Shown here: positions 17,150 through 26,490 of the stretch, one piece after another
Position numbering within the stretch: the stretch's first letter is position 1
How the letters are laid out: every line of letters starts with the position of its first letter
NCBI RefSeq assembly: GCF_014062315.1
Contig: NZ_JACGLT010000012.1
Location: 1-64,000, forward strand
Direction of reading: 5' to 3'
DNA from: Gelidibacter maritimus
Lineage (GTDB): Bacteria; Bacteroidota; Bacteroidia; Flavobacteriales; Flavobacteriaceae
DNA length: 64,000 nucleotides
Position numbers and translations under genes: made by a program
The notes under the pieces: generated by a model
Seen by the model: the letters and a program-made list of their open reading frames with translations, nothing else
Databases searched by the model: none
What the model was told of the DNA's origin: nothing

Positions 17150-18085
17150 CTATAGTCTTTCTAATATTTGTTTCAAAACCACCTGCGCCGCAAAAGTTCT
17201 ATTGTTGGCCTGTTTGATCACTACGGAATTGTCACCATCTAAAACCGCATCTTCCACCACCACATTCCGTCTAACCGGTAAGCAATGCATGAATTTGGCA
17301 TTGCCCAATTTTTCTTTGGTCATCATCCAATTGGGGTCTTGATTTAAGACTTTTCCGTAGTCTTTATAATTGCTCCAGTTTTTCACATAAACAAAATCGG
17401 CGTTTTTTAAAGCTTCTTCTTGATTGTGATTAATTGGTGTGTTTTTGGTGATGTTCTCATCAAGTTCATAGCCTTCCGGATGGGTGATGGTCAAATCGAC
17501 GTCCATCTTTTGCATCATTTCAACAAACGAATTGGCCACAGCTTGTGGCAATGCTTTTGGATGTGGCGCCCATGACAACACAACTTTTGGTTTGTGCTTT
17601 TCAGAAAGCTCAGTTATGGTAATTGCATCAGCCAAAGCTTGCAAGGGATGCGCCGTAGCACTTTCCATATTCACAATTGGTACCGTGGCATATTTTATAA
17701 AACTATTTACAATATACTCGGAAGCGTCCTTAGCTTTATCGGTAAGCGTTGGAAACGCACGGACCGCGATAATATCGGCATATTGTGAGATCACTTGGGC
17801 GGCTTCCTTGATGTGTTCAGAGCTGCCTGCATTCATGATGCTTCCATCTTCAAATTCAATATTCCAAGCGTCATTGATATTGAGAATACTCACGTGCATT
17901 CCTAAATGTCGCGCTGCTTTTTCTGTGCTCAATCGAGTTCTTAAACTTGAGTTGAAAAACAACATGACTAAAGTTTTGTGCTTTCCCAAATCCGAAAATT
18001 CAGAAGGTTGCATTTTGAGTAAAATAGCTTCCTTTATCATCTCTGAGAGGTTGGAAATATCATTTATTTCGGTGTATTTTTTCAT
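17150..18085 (-). CDS. argF': N-acylornithine carbamoyltransferase, probably succinylornithine-type
   Basis: This 311-residue transcarbamylase has the carbamoyl-phosphate motif FFNSSLRTRLST (43-54), HPLQALADA and HCLPVRRNV. The HCLPVRRN form and loop identify the Bacteroidota/Xanthomonas branch that acts on N-acylornithine, unlike classical OTCase. In the specificity loop the sequence MNAGSSEHI has Ser where I recall Xanthomonas acetylornithine enzymes having Glu. Replacing that Glu with Ser, Pro or Val is reported to switch preference to N-succinylornithine, so a succinyl pathway is likely. The start is 18085 (MKKYTEIND); an upstream ATG is repeat-derived. Confidence 0.88.
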   Translation of the reverse strand: MKKYTEINDISNLSEMIKEAILLKMQPSEFSDLGKHKTLVMLFFNSSLRTRLSTEKAARHLGMHVSILNINDAWNIEFEDGSIMNAGSSEHIKEAAQVISQYADIIAVRAFPTLTDKAKDASEYIVNSFIKYATVPIVNMESATAHPLQALADAITITELSEKHKPKVVLSWAPHPKALPQAVANSFVEMMQKMDVDLTITHPEGYELDENITKNTPINHNQEEALKNADFVYVKNWSNYKDYGKVLNQDPNWMMTKEKLGNAKFMHCLPVRRNVVVEDAVLDGDNSVVIKQANNRTFAAQVVLKQILERL

Positions 18086-18095
18086 CTTTATTTCC

Positions 18096-18131
18096 CGTCT
18101 TTCGACTCCGCTCAAGATAAACTCCAGCGAG
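18096..18131 (-). repeat. Interspersed repeat, copy 3, upstream of argF'
   Basis: This copy is nearly identical (35 of 36) to the leuD-upstream copy and ends 10 bases before the argF' start codon. It provides the false start of a longer argF' frame. Confidence 0.75.
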
Positions 18132-18480
18132 AATCTTTTTAATTCGACTTAATCTCTTCTATAAACCACCAAGTTTTTGAAACCTTGGAGATTGATATGT
18201 CGTCCTTACAGGACTTTGGGTATTTGTTTATGCGTTTTCTAATATATTTCGCCCCTTCAGGGCTTTTATGGTTTATCAATTCGTTTTCTATTGATATTCC
18301 ACCCCTTCGGGGCTGTTCTCTAACCTCGCGATTCAAATAGTTATCGGGAGGTGATCTCATTATATCTGCGATCCCGATTGCTATCGGGAAGGTATTTATT
18401 AATTTTCTATTCAAACCTACTTGCAGGTTGGTGCGTTGTTTAAACCTCTCAAGTTTCAAAAACCTGAGAGGTTCGGTTCG
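18132..18480. repeat. Composite repeat region between argD and argF'
   Basis: This 349-bp gap contains, in order, a CCAAG...CTTGG hairpin (near 18166-18186), GCCCCTTCAGGGC and CCCCTTCGGGGC palindromes (near 18252 and 18302), the CCCGAT/ATCGGG palindrome (18373-18388), the 20-bp repeat shared with the leuD-leuB gap (18410-18429) and a CCTCTCA/TGAGAGG hairpin (near 18447-18473). A 106-codon frame runs through it but is made of repeat translation. It is best read as stacked REP/MITE-like insertions inside the arginine gene set. Confidence 0.6.
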
Positions 18481-19629
18481 TTATTGCTGACTCCCATTCA
18501 TTACCATTAACTCCTGTTTCAAGGCTTCAAAAAACAAATCGATATGTTTTTTCTGAATCGTCAATGGTGGAAGAATTCTGATTAAATTAGGATTTTTAGC
18601 ACTTCCGGTAAATATCTTATGGGTGTGGATGAGTTTTTTTCGCAATTCTGCCACTGCAAAATCAAATTCCAATCCCAGCATTAATCCGCGTCCCTTAATG
18701 CTTTTTAAATGGGGTAGGTTTTGGGCTTTCTGAATAAAATACGCCGACATCTCCTCAGCATTTTCCATCAAATTTTCGGATTCCAAAACTTTTAGTACGG
18801 CTAAAGAAGCTGCACAAGCCAAGTGATTGCCACCAAATGTAGTTCCTAACAATCCAAACGAGGCTTTAATATCTGGGTGGATCAAGATGCCACCAATTGG
18901 AAATCCGTTGCCCATACCTTTGGCCATGGAAATAATATCTGGTGTCCACCCGTATTTTTGAAATGCAAAGAAATCGCCGGTTCTTCCAAAGCCAGATTGG
19001 ACCTCATCTGCAATTAACATGACGTTGTACGTTCTGCATAACTTTTCCAAACCTTGGTGAAACGCCTCTGTACTTTCATCCAATCCACCCACACCTTGGA
19101 TGCATTCAATAATAACGGCACATGTTTCCTCTTTTTTCAAAATGTTTTCTACGGCTTGCAAATCGCCCAAAGCCACAAAATCCACGTGTTGTTGTGCGTT
19201 TAATGGGGCAACAATCTTTGGATCATCAGTGGCGGCAACGGCTGCTGAGGTACGTCCGTGAAAGGAGTTCTTAAACGCAAGGATATTCTTCTTTCCTGTG
19301 TGAAAAGACGCTAATTTGAGCGCGTTTTCATTGGCTTCAGCACCAGAGTTACATAAAAACAATTGGTAGTCTTGGCATTCTGAAATGCGCCCAAGTTCTT
19401 TGGCTAAGGATTCTTGCAGCGGATTTTGAATGGCATTGCTATAGAACCCCAGATTCTTTACTTGATTCGAAATAGCCGATACATATTCTGGGTGTGAATG
19501 GCCTATGGAAATTACGGCATGGCCACCGTATAAATCTAAATATTCGACGCCTTGATCATCAAAAACAGCAAGGTCTTTGGCTCGTACCGGCGTGATATCA
19601 AAAAGCGGATAGACATTAAATAAACTCAT
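18481..19629 (-). CDS. argD: N-acetyl(succinyl)ornithine aminotransferase
   Basis: This 382-residue class-III PLP aminotransferase converts N-acylglutamate semialdehyde to N-acylornithine. Visible motifs are LYGGHAVISIGHSHP, CNSGAEANENALKLA, SFHGRTSAA, LIADEVQSGFGRTG and the PLP-lysine segment ISMAKGMGNGFPIGG. It overlaps proC by four bases (ATGA), consistent with one transcript and coupled translation. The long repeat gap downstream separates it from argF'. Confidence 0.93.
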   Translation of the reverse strand: MSLFNVYPLFDITPVRAKDLAVFDDQGVEYLDLYGGHAVISIGHSHPEYVSAISNQVKNLGFYSNAIQNPLQESLAKELGRISECQDYQLFLCNSGAEANENALKLASFHTGKKNILAFKNSFHGRTSAAVAATDDPKIVAPLNAQQHVDFVALGDLQAVENILKKEETCAVIIECIQGVGGLDESTEAFHQGLEKLCRTYNVMLIADEVQSGFGRTGDFFAFQKYGWTPDIISMAKGMGNGFPIGGILIHPDIKASFGLLGTTFGGNHLACAASLAVLKVLESENLMENAEEMSAYFIQKAQNLPHLKSIKGRGLMLGLEFDFAVAELRKKLIHTHKIFTGSAKNPNLIRILPPLTIQKKHIDLFFEALKQELMVMNGSQQ

Positions 19630-20426
19630 ACTTGTTCTTTTCTAATATTACTGATTTTGTTGTAAGAAGCTATCATTCCTTGTATCAACGACGAACTTAA
19701 ACCCTTGTGCTCCATTTCATTTAAGCCCTCAATGGTACAGCCTTTTGGCGTGGTCACCCGATCAATTTCCTCTTCTGGATGATGACCATTGGCAATCAAT
19801 AAACTTGCGGCACCTTCACTGGTATGCATGGCCAATTCTTGAGCTTCCTTGGCGTCAAAACCTAATTGAATGGCGGCTTGCGTGGTGGCGCGAATCAATC
19901 GCATCCAAAATGCAATCCCACTGGCACACACTACTGTTGCAGCTTGCATTTGGGATTCTGGAATGACCAATGAATGTCCTAAGCGATTAAAAATAGCCTC
20001 TGCAACTTTAATCCGTTTGGTCCCTTTAAGGTTGCTACAAATACAGGTCATTGATTTGCCTACCGCTATCGCCGTATTTGGCATGGCTCTGATAATAAAT
20101 TGATCAGCACCAACAATAGTCTCGATTTTATCAATACTAAATCCGGTGACGGTTGAAATCAGTACATGATTTTCAGTAAGAAGAGAAGAGATTCCTTTTA
20201 AAACACCTTCTAAATGTGATGGCTGAACGGCTAAAATGATGATATCGGAGTTTTTAACGGCCAATGCGTTGTCCGTGGTGAGGTTTACGTTTTTGTATCC
20301 GTCAAATTCAGCGATGCTGTCCGTGTTTCTTTTCGTGAGATAGAGCGTTGTGATCGCATTAGTATTAATCAAACCTTTTGCGATTGATTTTCCTAAATTT
20401 CCTGTTCCTATTATTGCTATTTTCAT
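19626..20426 (-). CDS. proC: Pyrroline-5-carboxylate reductase
   Basis: ProC reduces pyrroline-5-carboxylate to proline with NAD(P)H. The 266-residue protein opens with the Rossmann motif IIGTGNLGKSIAKGL and has IIRAMPNTAIAVGKSMTC and the C-terminal signature VTTPKGCTIEGLNEME. Its insertion between argC and argD, with a 4-bp overlap with argD, links proline synthesis to the semialdehyde chemistry of the arginine genes. This is a common Bacteroidota layout. Confidence 0.93.
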   Translation of the reverse strand: MKIAIIGTGNLGKSIAKGLINTNAITTLYLTKRNTDSIAEFDGYKNVNLTTDNALAVKNSDIIILAVQPSHLEGVLKGISSLLTENHVLISTVTGFSIDKIETIVGADQFIIRAMPNTAIAVGKSMTCICSNLKGTKRIKVAEAIFNRLGHSLVIPESQMQAATVVCASGIAFWMRLIRATTQAAIQLGFDAKEAQELAMHTSEGAASLLIANGHHPEEEIDRVTTPKGCTIEGLNEMEHKGLSSSLIQGMIASYNKISNIRKEQV

Positions 20427-20435
20427 ACTTGAAAT

Positions 20436-20488
20436 GTGTTAAGACCGGTCAGGTTTCATCCCTAAAATTTTCGGGACTGACAGGTTTA
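20436..20488. repeat. Hairpin repeat in the argC-proC gap
   Basis: The 69-bp gap consists largely of facing GGTCAGGTTT and GACAGGTTTAGG-type motifs around CCCTAAAATTTTCGGG. The block is related to fragments near 17127 and the palindromes in 18132-18480. Confidence 0.45.
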
Positions 20489-20495
20489 GGTAATA

Positions 20496-21473
20496 TTAAA
20501 AAAAGTTCGCTTTTAATTTTAATCCTTGCGATTCTTCATAACCAAACATCAAATTCATGTTTTGAATGGCTTGTCCCGAAGCCCCTTTCAATAGGTTATC
20601 CACAATACTCGTGATTAACAATTTGTTGTCGTACTTGTATAAATGAAGGAGGCATTTATTGGTATTGACCACTTGTTTTAAATGAATTTCTTCGTCAGAA
20701 ACAATCGTAAATACTGCATCTTTATAATAGGTTTTATACAAACTTTTGGCATCCTCCAAACTTCCGTCAAAATGGGTGTAAGCCGTCGTAAATATTCCTC
20801 GTGAAAAGTTTCCGCGATTGGGCACAAGAATGATTTCGGAAGTCGCATCTTTTTGCAGTGCAAAAATGCTTTCATTGATTTCTCCCAAATGTTGATGCGA
20901 AAAGGCCTTATAATGCGAGAAGTTATTGTCTCGCCATGAAAAATGGGTCGTATCAGACAATGAGGTTCCTGCGCCCGTTGCACCTGTAACGGCGTTGACG
21001 TGGACATCGTTATTTAAAAGATGATGTGCAGCCAAGGGTAAAAGTGCCAATTGAATTCCCGTAGCAAAGCATCCAGGGTTTGCAATATAGTCAGCTTTTT
21101 TAATGGTCTCTTTGTTCAATTCCGGCAAGCCGTAAACAAAATGCATGTCTTGAAAATCACGATCTTTTTCCAATCTGAAATCATTGCTTAAATCGATGAT
21201 TTTAGTTTTGGACGAAAACTTGTGACTTTCCAAAAATGCTTTTGAATTGCCATGCCCCAGGCACAGGAACAAAACATCTACCTCTGGATTGATAGTACTT
21301 GAAAACTCCAAATCGGTGCTGCCCACCAAATCCTGATGTACTTTGTGCACCTTATTTCCGGCATTGGAAGTGCTATAAATAAAATTGAGTTTTGTTTTTG
21401 GATGGTTCAAGAGTAGGCGGATCAGCTCGCCTGCCGTATAACCGGCACCTCCAATAATCCCTACGTCAATCAT
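20496..21473 (-). CDS. argC: N-acetyl(succinyl)-gamma-glutamyl-phosphate reductase
   Basis: ArgC reduces the acyl-phosphate made by ArgB to the semialdehyde. The 325-residue protein has the NADP motif GIIGGAGYTAGELIRLL and the catalytic cysteine in ANPGCFATGIQLALLPL, with VTGATGAGTSLS after it. It overlaps argG by four bases. The short ~325-residue form is typical of Bacteroidota. Confidence 0.93.
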   Translation of the reverse strand: MIDVGIIGGAGYTAGELIRLLLNHPKTKLNFIYSTSNAGNKVHKVHQDLVGSTDLEFSSTINPEVDVLFLCLGHGNSKAFLESHKFSSKTKIIDLSNDFRLEKDRDFQDMHFVYGLPELNKETIKKADYIANPGCFATGIQLALLPLAAHHLLNNDVHVNAVTGATGAGTSLSDTTHFSWRDNNFSHYKAFSHQHLGEINESIFALQKDATSEIILVPNRGNFSRGIFTTAYTHFDGSLEDAKSLYKTYYKDAVFTIVSDEEIHLKQVVNTNKCLLHLYKYDNKLLITSIVDNLLKGASGQAIQNMNLMFGYEESQGLKLKANFF

Positions 21474-22660
21474 GATTCCGAATTTACTTGGTGATATATT
21501 TTATTCTGATTGCCAATTATTTTAATAAAGCCTTTGGCTTCATCTGAGGTCCATCCTTTATTCATTTCGCCATAGCTACCAAACTTGGCGTTCATCAAAT
21601 CATGTTCAGAAGTGATGCCATCTAACATAAAATGGTAAGGTTTTAAGGTGACCACAACATCTCCTGATACGTTTTGTTGGCTGCTCTCTAAAAACGCTTC
21701 TATGTTGCGCATCACTGGGTCCAAATATTGGCCTTCGTGCAAATGCATGCCATAAAAACTTGAGAGGTATTCCTTATGCTGCAATTGCCATTTTGTAAGT
21801 GTATGTTTTTCCAATAAGTGATGTGCTTTTATCGTAATGAGTGCTGCTGCGGCTTCAAAACCAACACGGCCTTTAATACCAACTATGGTATCACCAACAT
21901 GAATATCGCGTCCGATAGCATAAGCTGATGCCAAGGTATGTAGTGCTTCAATATTCTTCTCTGGTGAATTGGCCTGCCCATTGAGTGCTACAAATTGTCC
22001 TTTTTTGAAAGTCAAGGTTGCTTTTTCTGAACCTTGTTTCTCCAATTGAGACGGATAAGCATGTTCTGGCAAAGGTTTTTCTGAAGTCAATGTTTCTTCA
22101 CCGCCAACGCTTGTGCCCCAAAGTCCTTTGTTAACGGAATATTTGGCTTTATCCCAAGACATATCTACACCATTACTTTTTAGATAATCGATTTCTTCCT
22201 GTCTGGACAATTTCAGATCTCTAATTGGCGTGATGATTTCAATATGTGGTGCCAAGGTTTGAAAAATCATATCAAATCGTACTTGATCGTTACCCGCACC
22301 CGTGCTACCATGGGCAATAAATCCGGCGTTGATACTTTTGGCATATTCAACAATTTCAATGGCTTGAATGATACGTTCCGCACTTACAGATAAGGGATAG
22401 GTATTGTTTTTTAACACATTTCCATAGATCAAATATTTGACGACTTTCTCGTAATAAGAAGCCACGGCATCAAGGTTTTTATAAGTGGCAACGCCCATTT
22501 TATAGGCATTGGATTCTATGTTTTTGATTTCTTCAGAAGTAAATCCGCCAGTATTGACACTTACCGCATGTACTTCATAGCCTAAGTCTTTACTCAAATG
22601 GACGGCACAGTAAGACGTATCCAATCCGCCGCTATAGGCTAAAACTAATTTTTTGCTCAT
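21470..22660 (-). CDS. argG: Argininosuccinate synthase
   Basis: ArgG joins citrulline and aspartate with ATP. The 396-residue protein has the P-loop YSGGLDTSYC (9-18), HGSTGAGNDQVRFD, SVGGEE and the late RPYHF-like KPYHFML. It overlaps the upstream GNAT gene and downstream argC by four bases each, so the start of this operon is translationally coupled through three genes. Confidence 0.93.
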   Translation of the reverse strand: MSKKLVLAYSGGLDTSYCAVHLSKDLGYEVHAVSVNTGGFTSEEIKNIESNAYKMGVATYKNLDAVASYYEKVVKYLIYGNVLKNNTYPLSVSAERIIQAIEIVEYAKSINAGFIAHGSTGAGNDQVRFDMIFQTLAPHIEIITPIRDLKLSRQEEIDYLKSNGVDMSWDKAKYSVNKGLWGTSVGGEETLTSEKPLPEHAYPSQLEKQGSEKATLTFKKGQFVALNGQANSPEKNIEALHTLASAYAIGRDIHVGDTIVGIKGRVGFEAAAALITIKAHHLLEKHTLTKWQLQHKEYLSSFYGMHLHEGQYLDPVMRNIEAFLESSQQNVSGDVVVTLKPYHFMLDGITSEHDLMNAKFGSYGEMNKGWTSDEAKGFIKIIGNQNKIYHQVNSES

Positions 22661-23274
22661 GATTTATCTTTTTTTAAAAACAAATTCTGTTTAATCTGTT
22701 TTAATCTTTGAAAGGTCTTTGTTTTTACTGTTTTTGGCTCATCTCTATCTATGGCCTTCGGGTCGTAAAGCATTCCGGTGCACAAACACATACGCTGCTC
22801 CATACGCTGAAGAATGTCGTAGTTTTTACAGGTCTGACAGCCTTTCCAGAAACTCTGATCATCTGTCAATTCAGAAAAAGTTACAGGCTTATAGCCCAAT
22901 TCACTATTCATTTTCATAACCGCCAATCCAGTTGTGATACTGAATATTTTAGAATCCGGAAATTTTTCTCTGGAATGCTGAAAAATACGTGCTTTTATTT
23001 TCTTGGCTAAGCCTTGTTCTCTATAGTCAGGATGTACTATCAATCCGGAATTGGCAACAAATTTGCCATGGCCCCAAGCTTCAATGTAGCAAAAGCCTGC
23101 AAAGGTATCGCCATCTAAAGCGATTACAGCATTTCCATTCTCTAATTTAGAAATGATATACTCCGGGGTACGTTTTGCAATGCCTGTGCCTCTTACTTTT
23201 GCTGATTCTGCAATGGTGTCGCAAATGATCTGAGCATAAATAACATGAGATTTATTAGCAATAACAATGTCCAT
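22657..23274 (-). CDS. GNAT acetyltransferase, candidate N-acylglutamate synthase
   Basis: I place the start at 23274 (MDIVIANKSH), giving 205 residues; the upstream Met adds a hydrophobic stretch unlike the family. The GNAT core is visible: IEAWGHGKFVANSGLIVHPDYREQGLAKKIKARI, with the acetyl-CoA loop REQGLAKK, then a C-terminal Cys-rich tail (CQTCKNYD, MCLCTGMLYDP). As the first gene of the arg operon, overlapping argG by 4 bp, it is the best local candidate for the glutamate N-acylation step, since no argA or argJ is seen. Whether it transfers acetyl or succinyl is not visible. Confidence 0.7.
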   Translation of the reverse strand: MDIVIANKSHVIYAQIICDTIAESAKVRGTGIAKRTPEYIISKLENGNAVIALDGDTFAGFCYIEAWGHGKFVANSGLIVHPDYREQGLAKKIKARIFQHSREKFPDSKIFSITTGLAVMKMNSELGYKPVTFSELTDDQSFWKGCQTCKNYDILQRMEQRMCLCTGMLYDPKAIDRDEPKTVKTKTFQRLKQIKQNLFLKKDKS

Positions 23275-23620
23275 TGTTTTGAAGTTTTGATTAAAAATAA
23301 TTAAGATTAAGTTGTCGAAAAGAAGAACCGGACTCACCTAGGTTCCATAAATAGTACGCACCCTTAAGGGCGACGGAACAAAACAGGACATATCCTAAAA
23401 CGGCTGTTAATTGTAACAACTGAATTTGAAAAGTAAATTATGTGTGGTGATGTGATCAAGGTGAAAAAATAAATATACGTTAGCGACTTCTTTTTAGGTT
23501 AGAATGCACAGCGTCTGCGCAATACCATTGCGGGACTTGATGGACGTATTTTATTTTTCATTATAAGCATAGATCAAATGTAACAATTAATTTAATATTT
23601 CAAATAATTTTTAACCTTTT
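23275..23620. promoter_or_regulatory. Intergenic region upstream of the arg operon
   Basis: These 346 bp lie between gapN and the first arg gene and must hold the arg promoter. Visible structures are CCCTTAAGGG (near 23363) and the inverted GTTA...TAAC pair in GTTAATTGTAAC (near 23408). No convincing ArgR box or perfect -7/-33 pair was found. No terminator for either side is clear. Confidence 0.4.
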
Positions 23621-25201
23621 TTAAAGAATATAGTCCGTACTCACAAAATTTGAGCCTTTACTATCTAATAAGTTCTTTAAAATGGCATTGTTATATGTAT
23701 TGTCTTTAGAGGCTACAAAAGTCCGAATGGAAAAGGAACGTAAAGCGTCATGCACACTTAAAGTCGCCACAGCTGAATCTTTTCTGCCGGTAAACGGATA
23801 GACATCCGGTCCGCGTTGACAAGAACTATTTAAATTGACCCGACATACCAAGTTCACTAAAGTATCAATCAACGGCGCCAAGGTTTTGACATCACTTCCA
23901 AACAAACTCACCTGCTGTCCGTAATTGGATTCTGCCATATCGTCTAAAGGTTCATTGATGTCTTTAAATGAAAGTACTGGAATTACAGGGCCAAATTGCT
24001 CCTCTTGAAAAACGCGCATCTCTTTGTTGACGGGATACAAGACAGCTGGGAAAATATAGTTTTCAGTGGTTTCACCCCCTTTCTCATTTAATATTTTCGC
24101 ACCTTTTTCAAGTGCATCATCAATTAACTCTTGTATGTATTGTGGTTTATCTGATTCAGGTAATGGGGTTAATTTAGCACCAGGATCCCAAGGATTGCCA
24201 AATTTTAAAGCGTCAACTCTTGCTGAGAACCGCTTATTGAATTCGTCAACGATATCTTCATGGACATAAACTATTTTAAGCGCCGTACAGCGTTGTCCGT
24301 TGAATGACGTTGTACCAGCGATACACTCATCGATGGCCAAGTCCAAATCAGCATCTGGTAATACAATGGCCGGGTTTTTAGCTTCCAAGCCCAAAACCAA
24401 TCGTAACCTATTGCTTTTTGGATGTTGGTTTTGTAAGGCATTGGCCGATTTACTATTCCCGATAAGTGCTAGAACATCAACTTTTCCAGACTGCATAATT
24501 GGAGTTGCAACGGTTCTTCCACGTCCGTAAAGAATATTAACGGCACCTTTTGGAAAGCTGCTTTGGAAGGCCTCCAATAATGGCGAAATCAATAAAACTC
24601 CATATTTTGCAGGTTTAAAAATGACGGTATTGCCCATGATCAATGCAGGAATCAACAGTGCAAAAGTTTCATTTAAAGGATAGTTGTAGGGGCCTAAACA
24701 CAAGACAACCCCAAGTGGTCCTCTTCTAATATGTGCGTAAACACCATCATTTTTTTCAAATTTGGCATTATCCCGGTCCAATTGCTTGTACTCTTCAATG
24801 GTATCATAAATATAATCTACCGTTCTATCAAATTCTTTTTCTGAATCAGGAAGGGTCTTGCCAATTTCCCACATGAGTAATTTTACAATTTCCTCACGTT
24901 TGGTTTTCATTTGGGTGACAAACTTCTCCATACAGTCAATTCGGTCTTTGACCTTCATGGTTGGCCATAACCCTTGACCTTTGTCATAGGCATTTACCGC
25001 AGCATCCAAAGCTTCTAAGGCTTCTTTTTCGCCTAAGGTTGGTATGGAGCCCAACAATGTAGGCTTATAGGTTTCTGTTGACGAAATAGTAGAATAAACT
25101 TCTGAGCTTTCTCCAGACCAGGATTTTAGTTCGCCGTCTACTAAATAGCTGTTTTGATGGATTAGTGATTTAATTTGATACTGTTCTGGAATATTGTTCA
25201 T
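23621..25201 (-). CDS. gapN: NADP-dependent non-phosphorylating glyceraldehyde-3-phosphate dehydrogenase
   Basis: GapN oxidises glyceraldehyde-3-phosphate to 3-phosphoglycerate and yields NADPH without ATP. The 526-residue aldehyde dehydrogenase has the oxyanion Asn in GPYNYPLNE, the general base Glu in [13 protein letters not shown], the catalytic Cys in [10 protein letters not shown], and [13 protein letters not shown]. The GapN-like ARxR-type substrate loop appears as [20 protein letters not shown]. It starts 9 bp after the ilvA stop, so it reads as the last gene of the ilv transcript. The substrate is by family resemblance; another aldehyde is possible. Confidence 0.8.
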   Translation of the reverse strand: MNNIPEQYQIKSLIHQNSYLVDGELKSWSGESSEVYSTISSTETYKPTLLGSIPTLGEKEALEALDAAVNAYDKGQGLWPTMKVKDRIDCMEKFVTQMKTKREEIVKLLMWEIGKTLPDSEKEFDRTVDYIYDTIEEYKQLDRDNAKFEKNDGVYAHIRRGPLGVVLCLGPYNYPLNETFALLIPALIMGNTVIFKPAKYGVLLISPLLEAFQSSFPKGAVNILYGRGRTVATPIMQSGKVDVLALIGNSKSANALQNQHPKSNRLRLVLGLEAKNPAIVLPDADLDLAIDECIAGTTSFNGQRCTALKIVYVHEDIVDEFNKRFSARVDALKFGNPWDPGAKLTPLPESDKPQYIQELIDDALEKGAKILNEKGGETTENYIFPAVLYPVNKEMRVFQEEQFGPVIPVLSFKDINEPLDDMAESNYGQQVSLFGSDVKTLAPLIDTLVNLVCRVNLNSSCQRGPDVYPFTGRKDSAVATLSVHDALRSFSIRTFVASKDNTYNNAILKNLLDSKGSNFVSTDYIL

Positions 25202-25210
25202 AAGATTGTT

Positions 25211-26479
25211 TTATACTAAAAATTGAAATAAATCTGGTTTATCGTTTAGGTAATCGCCATAGAAATTTCGACGTTTCATTTTGGAGATCAAAGGCTCTAA
25301 ATCATCGGCTGATTTTAATTCTAATCCCACAACGGCGGCACCATTGTCACGATTTGTTTTTTTGGTGTATTCAAAATAAGTGATATCATCATCTGGGCCT
25401 AAAATATCTACCACAAACTCACGGAGTGCACCGGCACGTTGCGGAAACTTGATGATAAAATAATGTTTGAGATTGGCGTATAATAGGGCACGCTCTTTTA
25501 TTTCGGCAGTTCTGGTAATATCATTATTGCTGCCGCTTACAATGCAGATGACGTTTTTCCCCTTGATTTCATCGGCGTACTGATCTAAAGCCGCAATACT
25601 TAAAGCACCTGCCGGTTCAACAATAATCGCATCTTTATTATACAGATCGAGCATAACTTCACAGACTTTACCTTCATCTACGGTGATCATGGCATCTAAA
25701 TTCCGTTGACAAATTGCAAAATTTAGGTCGCCAACGCGTTTTACTGAAGCCCCATCAACAAAATTCTCAATTTTGTTTAACTCAGTATTTCGTTGATTCT
25801 GAATTGAGGTAGACATGGACGGTGCGCCTTTAGGTTCTACACCTATAATTTTAGTGTTTGGGGAAAATTCCTTGAACACAGATGACAATCCAGCCGATAA
25901 TCCGCCGCCGCCAACAGGAACAAAGACATAATGGATGGGATGTTGGGCTTGGTCAATAATTTCGAGAGCCATGGTAGCTTGGCCTTCAATTACTTTTTCA
26001 TCGTTAAACGGATGGATAAAAGTTTTGTCTAAGCGCTTGCATTCCTCCATTGCGGCAGCGTTGGCATCGTCAAACGTGTCGCCAACCAAAACCACTTCGG
26101 TATAATCCTCACCAAACATATTGACTTGCTCAATTTTTTGTTTAGGCGTGGGAGCGGGCATGAAAATAGTGCCTTTAATTTTCAATAACTTACAAGATAG
26201 AGCCACACCTTGGGCATGGTTGCCAGCACTGGCGCACACGATGCCATTTTCTATTTGCGTAGGGCTCAAGGATGCCATTTTGTTGTAAGCACCTCTCACT
26301 TTATAAGAACGCACCTGCTGTAAATCCTCGCGTTTAAATAATATGTTAGATTCAAATTCCTTTGAATAGCGCTTGCTAGTGGTCAACGGTGTGACCTCAG
26401 CAACATCTTGTAGTTTTCTGGCGGCTTCTTCAACCGCCGCCATAGTTGGGTAATATATTTTGGTTTCAATCTTCATCAC
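25211..26479 (-). CDS. ilvA: Threonine deaminase, biosynthetic
   Basis: IlvA converts threonine to 2-oxobutyrate, the entry to isoleucine. The 422-residue protein has the PLP lysine Lys60 in VRSYKVRGAYNKM, CASAGNHAQGVALS, VPVGGGGLSAG and a C-terminal ACT-like regulatory domain (about 335-422, from LKHYFIIKFPQRAGALREF). A single regulatory domain of this length fits the short Bacteroidota/Gram-positive form. It may start at the second Met. It follows ilvC after 68 bp that hold a hairpin. Confidence 0.92.
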   Translation of the reverse strand: MMKIETKIYYPTMAAVEEAARKLQDVAEVTPLTTSKRYSKEFESNILFKREDLQQVRSYKVRGAYNKMASLSPTQIENGIVCASAGNHAQGVALSCKLLKIKGTIFMPAPTPKQKIEQVNMFGEDYTEVVLVGDTFDDANAAAMEECKRLDKTFIHPFNDEKVIEGQATMALEIIDQAQHPIHYVFVPVGGGGLSAGLSSVFKEFSPNTKIIGVEPKGAPSMSTSIQNQRNTELNKIENFVDGASVKRVGDLNFAICQRNLDAMITVDEGKVCEVMLDLYNKDAIIVEPAGALSIAALDQYADEIKGKNVICIVSGSNNDITRTAEIKERALLYANLKHYFIIKFPQRAGALREFVVDILGPDDDITYFEYTKKTNRDNGAAVVGLELKSADDLEPLISKMKRRNFYGDYLNDKPDLFQFLV

Positions 26480-26490
26480 AGTTCTTTAGA

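Noticed and set aside
18139-18459. 106-codon open frame between argD and argF'
   Set aside because: It is a translation of stacked palindromic repeats and has no protein-like conservation pattern.
23275-23620. ArgR operator upstream of the arg operon
   Set aside because: No sequence close to a recognisable ARG box was found; only unrelated short palindromes.
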